The notes below the pieces were generated by a model that was not told where the DNA came from, made no database searches, and saw nothing but the letters and a program-made list of their open reading frames with translations. The translations under genes were made by a program, and so were the position numbers. A stretch of 48,187 bases of DNA from a virus: the IMG/VR virus record IMGVR_UViG_3300032220_002269, positions 1-48,187 of that record; one strand, given 5' to 3'. Shown here piece after piece: positions 16,887 to 22,780 of this stretch (position 1 is the stretch's first letter; the number at the start of each line of letters is the position of its first letter).

Positions 16887-17107
16887 GGCGTGCCCCCTAT
16901 CTCGCGCACGCCGCCCAAATAAACCAGGTTGCGCCAGTACGGCAGCTTGCTTCGGCCGGGTGCATAGAACTCATAACGGTGGCCAGCGCGCACCCAGATG
17001 CAATGCCAACGGCCCGCCCGCGTGCGCACAAAGGAAATGCGTGTTTGAGCTGGGTTCAGTACCCAGGCCACCAGCGCGGCAACGATGCAGTTGCAGGGGA
17101 ATTTCAT
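16883..17107 (-). CDS. Small lysis-region protein of unknown function
   Basis: A 74-residue protein (MKFPCNCIVAALVAWVLNPA...) with a short hydrophobic N-terminus (residues 5-18), then a basic, aromatic-rich region (RWHCIWVRAGHRYEFYAPG). The start at 17107 overlaps the lysozyme stop by 4 bp and the end overlaps the Rz start by 4 bp, so it is translated within the lysis operon. It may be exported or membrane-bound and could act as a small holin-like accessory protein, but there is no family I recognise. The longer frame from 17128 is less likely. Confidence 0.6.
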   Translation of the reverse strand: MKFPCNCIVAALVAWVLNPAQTRISFVRTRAGRWHCIWVRAGHRYEFYAPGRSKLPYWRNLVYLGGVREIGGTP

Positions 17108-17646
17108 GGCATGGGCTCCCCAAGGCACATCGAACGCAGCGCCTTGCGGTCTTTCCAGACGCCCCTGCAGGTACGGTTGTCAGGATGGCTACACCGGTCG
17201 CTCGGCTTGTTGACTGGGCCTGCGCGGTCGTAAAGCAGGATGGCTTCACAGGCTCCGGCATAGTTCTCGGCCTGCAGGCGCAGCTTGATGGTGCTGGGGC
17301 CTGTGCGGTCGTTGTTAAAGCAGACCGGCGTGACGCCTGTGTTGTAGGCCAGGCCCACGTAAGCATCCCATTCGCGTTGGAGCAGCTTGATGTCGCCGAG
17401 GCAGCGCCGAAGGGCTATCTCTTTTTCATTGGCATCAGAGCGAAGCCTGACCAATGCACGTACAGGGTCAGTCTTGTCGCCCATCTTTACGCCTGCCGTG
17501 GTACCGAAACCATTGGTTGGTACCTTTGTGCCGTGCACAGGGTCAGCGTAGGCTTGATCGCTGTAGCCCTCGCGCTGAGCTATGTAGACCAGTCCAGTTG
17601 CAGATAGCGCAAGGGCCAGAATTGTGTGACGAATTTCAAACGCCAT
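17104..17646 (-). CDS. SAR-type phage lysozyme (GH24 endolysin)
   Basis: A 180-residue muramidase of the P21/lambdoid GH24 family. Residues 8-23 (TILALALSATGLVYIA) form a weakly hydrophobic, Ala/Gly-containing signal-anchor-release segment, so it is exported by Sec and held inactive in the membrane. The active site follows: Glu26 (QREGYSD), Asp35 (YADPVHG) and Thr44 (KVPTNGFGTT), with three extra residues between Asp and Thr compared with the usual spacing. It cleaves the glycan strands of peptidoglycan. Several cysteines in the C-terminal half may form disulfides. It is the first gene of the leftward lysis and packaging operon. Its ribosome site lies inside a hairpin (17649-17672). Confidence 0.9.
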   Translation of the reverse strand: MAFEIRHTILALALSATGLVYIAQREGYSDQAYADPVHGTKVPTNGFGTTAGVKMGDKTDPVRALVRLRSDANEKEIALRRCLGDIKLLQREWDAYVGLAYNTGVTPVCFNNDRTGPSTIKLRLQAENYAGACEAILLYDRAGPVNKPSDRCSHPDNRTCRGVWKDRKALRSMCLGEPMP

Positions 17647-17648
17647 AC

Positions 17649-17672
17649 AGCCCCCCTTGCGCCTGGGGGGCT
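17649..17672 (-). promoter_or_regulatory. Hairpin over the lysozyme ribosome-binding site
   Basis: In the leftward RNA an 8-bp stem, AGCCCCCC with GGGGGGCT, closes an 8-base loop. The only Shine-Dalgarno-like bases (AGGGGG) lie in the 3' arm, ending about 4 bases before the ATG at 17646. This should hold back lysozyme translation unless the stem is opened. Confidence 0.55.
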
Positions 17673-17697
17673 ATCGTCTGAGGTGTAGGTGATTTCA

Positions 17698-17718
17698 TGC
17701 ACGGCAGGATGCCGTGCA
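17698..17718. repeat. Perfect 9-bp hairpin in lysis leader
   Basis: TGCACGGCA (17698-17706) and TGCCGTGCA (17710-17718) form a stem with a 3-base loop. There is no T tract on either side, so it is not a standard terminator. It lies between the late palindrome and the lysozyme gene. The whole gap 17647-17789 holds only this, the second hairpin and the palindrome. Confidence 0.6.
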
Positions 17719-17734
17719 GGTCGCTTTTGAGTTG

Positions 17735-17750
17735 AGTAAAGCGCTTTACT
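17735..17750. promoter_or_regulatory. Late-control palindrome, copy 1 (lysis region)
   Basis: The perfect 16-bp palindrome AGTAAAGCGCTTTACT is identical to the copy at 29629-29644 and close to 38761-38776. It lies 89 bp upstream of the leftward lysis operon, like Mu Plys. The non-palindromic flank shared with the other copies (TTTACTTATT, then a GGGCCG block) points rightward, so divergent action is possible. Confidence 0.65.
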
Positions 17751-17789
17751 TATTACTGCTTCGGGCCGAGCGCATCATTGCTTGCAGAT

Positions 17790-18422
17790 TCAATGCTGAT
17801 GTCGGGTTGGCTGATTCAAGGGGGGGCCTTCTACCCAGCCACTACCTCTCAGCGTTCCGGCTCCAGCACGCATCTCTTCCAACAACCGTTCCCGTTCGCG
17901 TCGCTGTTTCTCGAGCAAGCGTTGCCGGCCCTTGTGGGCACGAATTTGGTTTTCCCAATAATTGGCCAGCAGGTAAGCGTAAGTCGAGCAGCCTATTGCA
18001 GCACCACTGACAAGCACCATGCCGTGCCAGATCGGGCCAATGAGCTGGTTGGAAACAGCAGGCCCAGAGGCCAATAGTGCCATCACCGCAGTGACTGCAG
18101 CCCACGACGAAGACCTCGTTCGATGCGTACTCACCAGTTGCTCGAACTGCCGGTATTCACTTGCTGACATCAACTCGGTGTCTACGGCATCGTCAATGCG
18201 ATCCCGCATCGCCCAAACCGCCGTGGCGCAAAGCATGCAAAACGGCGAAGCCATCCCTGATGCCCATGCCAGAATTTTGACGCTATCGACAAAGTGCCAT
18301 GCAAGCTGCGCGAGTCCTAGACCTAGAGCAATCAGAATAGGGAAAGTAACGACGCGAGGAACAGCCAGCCAGCCGATTAGGCGACTGACAGCTCTTGCTC
18401 CGAAACCTTCTGTAGCAGCCAT
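17790..18422 (-). CDS. Four-helix membrane protein, RexB-like by position and topology
   Basis: A 210-residue integral membrane protein. Hydrophobic spans lie near residues 26-46 (VTFPILIALGLGLAQLAWHF), 50-70, 105-125 (AAVTAVMALLASG) and 130-150 (HGMVLVSGAAIGCSTYAYLL). A strongly charged C-terminal tail (about 152-185, RQRLLEKQRRERERLLEEM) probably forms a cytoplasmic coiled coil. It overlaps the upstream 346-residue gene by 46 bp, so they act as a pair. A soluble protein plus a four-span membrane protein in the lysogenic operon is the design of lambda RexA/RexB, in which RexB depolarises the membrane on superinfection. No clear sequence match to RexB is claimed. A holin is less likely because the gene is in the repressor-side block. 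Confidence 0.65.
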   Translation of the reverse strand: MAATEGFGARAVSRLIGWLAVPRVVTFPILIALGLGLAQLAWHFVDSVKILAWASGMASPFCMLCATAVWAMRDRIDDAVDTELMSASEYRQFEQLVSTHRTRSSSWAAVTAVMALLASGPAVSNQLIGPIWHGMVLVSGAAIGCSTYAYLLANYWENQIRAHKGRQRLLEKQRRERERLLEEMRAGAGTLRGSGWVEGPPLNQPTRHQH

Positions 18423-19417
18423 TGCCGCAATCCTTCATATACCTCTGAGGCATTAAGTTGACCATCGTATGACATGACGCCGATGGACCCTGTCAGCTTC
18501 AAATCCGAGCCCTTGATACTTCCGCCCCCTATGAGCTGGAGTTCCGTCTCAACATCATCCGTGTTTCTGAGCGCCGCTCCCAGAGAGTCCATCAGCTTCT
18601 GTCCATCTTCTGTGGTCTTTCGGCTGTAGCGCAGCGTCACACTCAATTCGATGTTGGAGCCAGCGAGTTTCTCAAAATCGATCTTGGCGGCCTGAGAGGG
18701 CTTCATGAGCTTCTTCAGCGCAGCCAGCACACCAAAGTCATCCTGAGTCGCAGTTGCCATCGCTGTCGTTTGAACCGCAACCTCTTTGGTCTTTTGGGAA
18801 CTCTCTGCACCCTGTGGCACTTGAGGCACGATCACCGACGGTGGGAGTACCTCACCACCAAGTTTGATGGTGCGCACGCCCTTGGCTTGATTCATCTTCC
18901 TCTTCACCGCCTCGCTTGGGGTATCAATCAGTTGCAGTGTGTTCGTCCCTTCCAAGACCCCGCTGGCATGCAAATACCACTGGAGATAGGCCTCAAAATG
19001 CGCAGACTTTAGTGCTTGCGATTGCATGAGCACCATGTGGTTGCCAATCACGGCGAAGAACATGAGTGAAGCCAGAAACTCCCGCCGTTTTCCATCATCC
19101 GTGGCAGGCGCGGATACCTTTTCCAGCACAACGTCCACTGCTTCCGCATCATCAATGATGCACAGCGGGTCTGTGTCTGGGGTGTAGGTCATCAAGGCCC
19201 CGAAGACAAACCCTGGGTTCTCGCATTTGGTCGAGCCAATAGCGTGATAAATCGGATCCTCTGCCCCGGCCACATTTTGTCGACGCTCCCCAAGCTTCTG
19301 GCGCTTGCTCAAAGCTGACTCCAATAATGTCTTTAGGGTCTGGCCATTGGTATCTGCGTGGAAATTTACGCGCTTATAGATGATGGTCTTCTGAACCTTT
19401 TTTCCCTTGGTGCTCAT
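18377..19417 (-). CDS. RexA-like soluble sensor (remote similarity), partner of membrane protein
   Basis: A 346-residue soluble protein. Its central stretch (about residues 110-180: FLASLMFFAVIGNHMVLMQ, then a helix, VLEGTNTLQL, EAVKRKMNQAKGVRTIKL) follows the same strand-helix order as my recollection of lambda RexA residues 90-160. The C-terminal end (DLKLTGSIGVMSYDGQ, then a last helix) also resembles RexA's end. The basic N-terminus (STKGKKVQKTIIYKR) could bind nucleic acid. A Q/T/A-rich linker near 200-225 separates two domains. RexA senses phage DNA-protein complexes and triggers RexB. Here the gene overlaps the four-span membrane gene by 46 bp and has its own dyad-bearing upstream region. 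The homology call is tentative. Confidence 0.6.
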   Translation of the reverse strand: MSTKGKKVQKTIIYKRVNFHADTNGQTLKTLLESALSKRQKLGERRQNVAGAEDPIYHAIGSTKCENPGFVFGALMTYTPDTDPLCIIDDAEAVDVVLEKVSAPATDDGKRREFLASLMFFAVIGNHMVLMQSQALKSAHFEAYLQWYLHASGVLEGTNTLQLIDTPSEAVKRKMNQAKGVRTIKLGGEVLPPSVIVPQVPQGAESSQKTKEVAVQTTAMATATQDDFGVLAALKKLMKPSQAAKIDFEKLAGSNIELSVTLRYSRKTTEDGQKLMDSLGAALRNTDDVETELQLIGGGSIKGSDLKLTGSIGVMSYDGQLNASEVYEGLRQWLLQKVSEQELSVA

Positions 19418-19481
19418 GAGTCTCCCTCTATTGCCTGTGACTGTTACTAACTGGCACGCGACGCTTGGATATTCGTCCAGT

Positions 19482-19495
19482 CGCTATCTATAGCG
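19482..19495 (-). promoter_or_regulatory. Dyad in the promoter region of the Rex-like pair
   Basis: CGCTAT-CT-ATAGCG is a perfect 6-bp inverted repeat with a 2-bp centre, 65 bp before the start of the 346-residue gene. On the leftward strand it contains a TATAGA -10-like box. An operator or promoter for the accessory pair is likely; the -35 is not clear. Confidence 0.4.
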
Positions 19496-19501
19496 TTAGA
19501 C

Positions 19502-19729
19502 CTACATATCCGTTTTCATTGCCCCCTCCAGCCGCTGCGCGGCCTGGCGGTCACTCGCTGCCTGTTGGTAGCCTGCGCAGTAGGCCGCCCACAGGCTAGT
19601 CTCCAACGCACCCATGGCCGCTGGCATCTTTCGGTGTAGCACGGTATCGGGGCCATTCAGCCAACTGGTGAATAGTGCGAACAGCGACGCTTCGCTAGCC
19701 TGGTGTAACGGTTCAGGAGTGTCTGGCAT
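19502..19729 (-). CDS. Small hypothetical phage protein
   Basis: A 75-residue acidic-to-neutral helical protein (MPDTPEPLHQASEASLFALF...) with no motif I know. It ends 85 bp before the 346-residue gene and begins 15 bp after the superinfection-immunity-type gene, in the same direction, with an AGGAG-type ribosome site (AAGGAGCACC before the ATG). It is probably part of the lysogenic transcript. Small proteins of this composition are common in prophage early and accessory regions; no role is assigned. Confidence 0.55.
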   Translation of the reverse strand: MPDTPEPLHQASEASLFALFTSWLNGPDTVLHRKMPAAMGALETSLWAAYCAGYQQAASDRQAAQRLEGAMKTDM

Positions 19730-19743
19730 TGGTGCTCCTTGTT

Positions 19744-20157
19744 CTACATCGTCGGCAACTCGCTGCGGCAGTGCTTACATAGTTTGGCCTCGGCCTTGAC
19801 TGTTTCTGCACAAAACGGACAAGTACGGGTGTCACCAATCACAGAAGGCTCAGCAAGGGCTGCTTGCTGCACCATGATTTCTGTAGTCTGCTTTTCGGTT
19901 ATTGCCCAAACCAGTGCAATAACCCAAGGAATCAGCGCCCACCCCAAAAGAAAATTCAACACCAGGATGGCTGATGCGTTCGCATGATCTTTCTCGTAGG
20001 CGACAAACGCGGGAATGAAGTAGATCATCCCACCGAGAAATCCCAAAAGTCCAAGAATGAACGAGCCAGCACCGCCGCCATTGGCCACCGCTATAAGCGC
20101 GAACAGACCAGAGATTCCGGCGATACCAATTAATAAATTTTTACTGCGTTCGTTCAC
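19744..20157 (-). CDS. Superinfection-immunity-type membrane protein with C-terminal zinc ribbon
   Basis: A 137-residue membrane protein with a GTG start at 20157, set by the ribosome site AGGAG just upstream. Hydrophobic spans lie at about 8-26, 30-50 and 64-86. The part YFIPAFVAYEKDHANASAIL followed by LNFLLGWALIPWVIALVWA (about residues 45-86) carries the LLGW-x-W-x-A-L signature of the superinfection immunity (T4 Imm-like, PF14373) family, which blocks DNA entry of related phages. A C-terminal zinc ribbon follows (CPFCAETVKAEAKLCKHC, Cys near 113, 116, 128 and 131). Fusion of the two parts is notable. It lies in the repressor-side operon, so it should be expressed in the lysogen. Confidence 0.8.
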   Translation of the reverse strand: MNERSKNLLIGIAGISGLFALIAVANGGGAGSFILGLLGFLGGMIYFIPAFVAYEKDHANASAILVLNFLLGWALIPWVIALVWAITEKQTTEIMVQQAALAEPSVIGDTRTCPFCAETVKAEAKLCKHCRSELPTM

Positions 20158-20193
20158 TTTTTCTCCTCTCTGTGCATATTTTCTCCTCTACTT

Positions 20194-20637
20194 TTAAGCT
20201 CTTTTTTGTGCTGTCCGCTCCGATTTGAGCGCATGTGGATTGCGCATGACCGCATCTAAATAGAGGTTCAAGCGCTTGAGCTGCTCCGGTCGAAGGTGAA
20301 TCACCATTCGCGTGCCGAACTCGCGCTCCATGAAATTCAGAACGGTGATTCGATTGCGCAATTGACCCATGCGCCTCAAAGTGGAGGATTGCTCGGCAGA
20401 CTCCGGCATGGCTCTTGCCTGAACAGCTTGCACTTGTTCCTTATCGGGCTCCACAGTCTTGGTCGACTCGTGAGCCCGCACACCATCGCTGGCCATCATG
20501 AAGATGTTGTAGACCGCATGGATGTGGTGCAGATCGCCATCAATGCGCCCAGCCTGCAGGTTGCCGCTTCCGTTGTCATGCATCTTCTGTTTAGGCAGCA
20601 GCTTCAGCAGCCACTGCATCATCTTCTGCAACTTCAC
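20194..20637 (-). CDS. Hypothetical protein downstream of repressor
   Basis: A 147-residue protein with no family I recognise. The N-terminus is a basic amphipathic helix (MKLQKMMQWLLKLLPKQKM), followed by DNGSGNLQAGRIDGDLHHIH near residues 21-40. That motif resembles the GDGNVQIGSIGG segment of the neighbouring repressor and the repeated-glycine oligomerisation strands of some phage proteins. The C-terminal 60 residues are charged and helical (LRRMGQLRNRITVLNFMEREF). It is 22 bp downstream of the repressor stop, in the same operon, so a role in lysogeny or exclusion is plausible. Confidence 0.55.
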   Translation of the reverse strand: MKLQKMMQWLLKLLPKQKMHDNGSGNLQAGRIDGDLHHIHAVYNIFMMASDGVRAHESTKTVEPDKEQVQAVQARAMPESAEQSSTLRRMGQLRNRITVLNFMEREFGTRMVIHLRPEQLKRLNLYLDAVMRNPHALKSERTAQKRA

Positions 20638-20659
20638 CGCGCCTCCGTCTCATTCCCGT

Positions 20660-21103
20660 CTATTTCGTCTTCTTGCGGGGCGATGGCTTGGGCGGAGCAG
20701 CCGAATAGCTGCCGCCAATAGAGCCGATCTGCACGTTGCCATCGCCCAGGTTGGACATATTCATCCCACCTGACGCAGCACTGGTTGGTACTGCAGACAG
20801 CAAGGCCCCCATGGCGGCACGTCGGACAGCTGGCTCAGCAGCACGGAAGTACTTGAGCATCGCTGCCTCCTCTGAGGTTTGTACGGCCTCATCTCGGTCT
20901 ACAGGCAACTGACCAGTGAGGATGTAGAGCACATCTACACCAATTGTCGCGAGCACAGCAAGGTAGTCCGCATCTGGGCGTCTGGCATCAGTTTCGTAGT
21001 TGAACTGCGTTTTACGCGTAGTGCCAGCGCGCTCAGCGAAATCCGACTGGTTGTACCCAAGTCGCTCTCTTTGATCTCGCAGCCTGCTACCAATCGAACT
21101 CAT
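20660..21103 (-). CDS. XRE-type prophage repressor (functional Mu c analogue)
   Basis: A 147-residue repressor. The XRE helix-turn-helix occupies about residues 5-65 (GSRLRDQRERLGYNQSDFAE, RAGTTRKTQFNYETDARRPD, ATIGVDVLYILTGQLP). The C-terminus has a glycine-rich strand (GDGNVQIGSIGGSYS) and a basic proline-rich tail (PPKPSPRKKTK). There is no LexA-type peptidase domain, so induction should not go through RecA self-cleavage. Its start lies 15 bp from the perfect dyad at 21118-21137, which fills the spacer of the divergent early promoter, so it should repress transposition genes and probably itself. This replaces the Mu-type c repressor. Confidence 0.85.
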   Translation of the reverse strand: MSSIGSRLRDQRERLGYNQSDFAERAGTTRKTQFNYETDARRPDADYLAVLATIGVDVLYILTGQLPVDRDEAVQTSEEAAMLKYFRAAEPAVRRAAMGALLSAVPTSAASGGMNMSNLGDGNVQIGSIGGSYSAAPPKPSPRKKTK

Positions 21104-21111
21104 AAATAGCC

Positions 21112-21140
21112 TTGCAAATGGGTACGTTTGTACCCATAAT
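21112..21140 (+). promoter_or_regulatory. Early promoter with repressor operator in its spacer
   Basis: -35 TTGCAA (21112-21117), a 17-bp spacer, and -10 CATAAT (21135-21140). The perfect dyad ATGGGTAC-gttt-GTACCCAT (21118-21137) fills the spacer. Bound repressor would block RNA polymerase from the transposition operon that starts at 21177. Confidence 0.75.
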
Positions 21141-21176
21141 CACACCTATCAACAGTCAACCACAGCGAATCACGCC

Positions 21177-21365
21177 ATGAAAGACGCCACCCCCAACGAG
21201 ATCAAGCACAACCTGCGCAAACAGGGCACCACGCTCAAGCAATGGGCTGAAGCCAACGGCTTCAAGTACCGCACTGTCAGCGAAACCGTTCGCGGCTTGC
21301 GCAAGGGCAACTACGGCGAAGGCCGTGAGGTGCGCCTGAAGCTTGGTCTCCCCGTCAGCGATTGA
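21177..21365 (+). CDS. BcepMu gp16-family DNA-binding protein (Ner-like)
   Basis: A 62-residue protein of the BcepMu gp16 family: NEIKHNLRKQGTTLKQWAEANG, then FKYRTVSETVRGLRKGNYGEG, a compact helix-turn-helix, ending with a short VRLKLGL strand. It is the first gene of the rightward early operon, directly after the operator, where Mu has Ner. Such small proteins turn down the early and repressor promoters after the lytic decision. Assignment to the family is good; the Ner-like job is inferred from position and size. Confidence 0.8.
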   Translation: MKDATPNEIKHNLRKQGTTLKQWAEANGFKYRTVSETVRGLRKGNYGEGREVRLKLGLPVSD

Positions 21366-21433
21366 CGCATTTTCACACTGTTTCACGCAGATAAGGGCAT
21401 GAAACCCGAATTTCGTGCAAGGAGCCGTCGCCA

Positions 21434-21742
21434 ATGAGTCGAACAACAAACTACACCAATGCCGCCCAGCAGCGCCTGCTGCAGCTCGTCGACCTGCTTG
21501 CCGGGCATGAACTGCAGGGCCTGGCACCCACAGCAATTGCCCGCGCCCTGAACTGTTCCGGGACGGTGATTACTCGTGACCTGGACAACCTGCGCACCGC
21601 AGGCTGGGCCGAACGCACGCCCGACCAGGAGCGCTGGCGCCTGAGCCCCCACGTCGTGCAGATCTCCCTCAAGCACGCGGCAGGCATCCAGGCAGGCCAG
21701 CAAAACATCAATGACGTGGTGCAGCGCTTCAGCCGCACTTGA
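21434..21742 (+). CDS. Small winged-helix early phage regulator
   Basis: A 102-residue protein with a winged helix-turn-helix (QQRLLQLVDLLAGHELQGLA, PTAIARALNCSGTVITRDLD, NLRTAGWAERTPDQERWRLS), similar to IclR/MarR-type N-terminal domains, about residues 12-72. A short helical tail follows. This family is regularly found in early operons of BcepMu-like phages ahead of the transposase. It probably binds DNA as a dimer; its target is not known. A GAGCCG-type weak ribosome site precedes the ATG. Confidence 0.7.
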   Translation: MSRTTNYTNAAQQRLLQLVDLLAGHELQGLAPTAIARALNCSGTVITRDLDNLRTAGWAERTPDQERWRLSPHVVQISLKHAAGIQAGQQNINDVVQRFSRT

Positions 21743-21769
21743 CCAATAGACCCATAGGAAGAAATCAAT

Positions 21770-22771
21770 ATGAGCAACGCAGGACGCAAGCCCATCGCCG
21801 CAGCCACCACTGTGGAATCCAATGCAGACCATCAAGCCATTGCAACAGCCGCTACGGCTGCTGACCAGATGTCAGTACTGCAAGCCAGCTATGGTCAGGA
21901 GCGTGACCTGGCCAATCAGCTACTTGGTCAGATTCAAATGAGCCGCGCTATCTCCAAATTTACCGACGTCGTGAGTTTGCAGAAGCTCAAGTACATCAAG
22001 GAAAACAAGTCCTACCGGGCACTTAGCGGTCAAAAAGGGGTTGATCGCCACGGCAATGAAATTCCCGACGTCGGAACTTTTGACGGTTTTTGCCGCGCAC
22101 TCGGAACAAGTGCCAGCAAGGTGGATGAAGACTTAACGAACCTTCAAGCCTTCGGAGAGGATGCCCTGGCACAACTGACGCAAGCGGGCGCGGGCTATCG
22201 CGAACTGCGCCAGTACCGCAAGCTGCCCGAAGACCAGAAGCTGGCCCTGATCGAGGTGGCCCAGGCCGGCGACAAGGAGAGCTTTGTCGAGCTGGCCGAG
22301 GAAATCATCGCCAAGCATGCCAAGGAAAAAGAAGCCTTGAGCGCCCAGGTGCAGGAGCATCAGGAAACCATCGAAGCCAAGGACCGCGTCCTGGCCAGCA
22401 ACAGCGAGCGCATTACCAGCCTCGAAGAGAAAACCGCCAGGGTTTTCAAGCCACGCCCAGGCAGCGAAGCTCGCACGGCTGATGAAGAGCTGCTGCTGGA
22501 TGAAATCCAAGAAGCCACGGCTGCATCCCTGCATGGCTTGCGCCGCCTTTTCACTGCAGCCGATGCCGCAATCATCGGCAGCGAGCGCGATGCTATTCAA
22601 TTGGCCGCTCGTCAGGGCGTGGAATACCTTTGCCAGCAACTGGTCGATATCGCTGCCGAGTTCAACATCTCGGTTGACCTGGAAGAGCGCTTGCAGCCGT
22701 CCTGGATGTCGCCCGAGGCCTTGGCCGCTATGGAACAGCGCCAGGCCGAGCGTGACGCGGCTGAGAAATAA
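21770..22771 (+). CDS. Early phage protein with coiled coil, upstream of transposase
   Basis: A 333-residue protein preceded by AGGAAG. About residues 60-130 form a conserved-looking core (SRAISKFTDVVSLQKLKYIK, with GTFDGFCRALGTSASKVDED as in phage HTH/early proteins). Residues 185-235 form a long coiled coil (KHAKEKEALSAQVQEHQETI). The C-terminal 90 residues are helical with an ESPxx-like acidic start. I recall similar proteins ahead of the transposase in BcepMu-type phages, where their function is unknown. A role in transposition or replication control is inferred from the operon only: the transposase starts 9 bp after its stop. Confidence 0.65.
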   Translation: MSNAGRKPIAAATTVESNADHQAIATAATAADQMSVLQASYGQERDLANQLLGQIQMSRAISKFTDVVSLQKLKYIKENKSYRALSGQKGVDRHGNEIPDVGTFDGFCRALGTSASKVDEDLTNLQAFGEDALAQLTQAGAGYRELRQYRKLPEDQKLALIEVAQAGDKESFVELAEEIIAKHAKEKEALSAQVQEHQETIEAKDRVLASNSERITSLEEKTARVFKPRPGSEARTADEELLLDEIQEATAASLHGLRRLFTAADAAIIGSERDAIQLAARQGVEYLCQQLVDIAAEFNISVDLEERLQPSWMSPEALAAMEQRQAERDAAEK

Positions 22772-22780
22772 GGCCAAGCC

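Noticed and set aside
17714-18077. Rightward open frames just after late palindrome copy 1
   Set aside because: No ribosome sites and Leu/Ser/Ala filler sequence; the opposite strand has a coherent four-span membrane protein. Kept only as possible antisense transcription.
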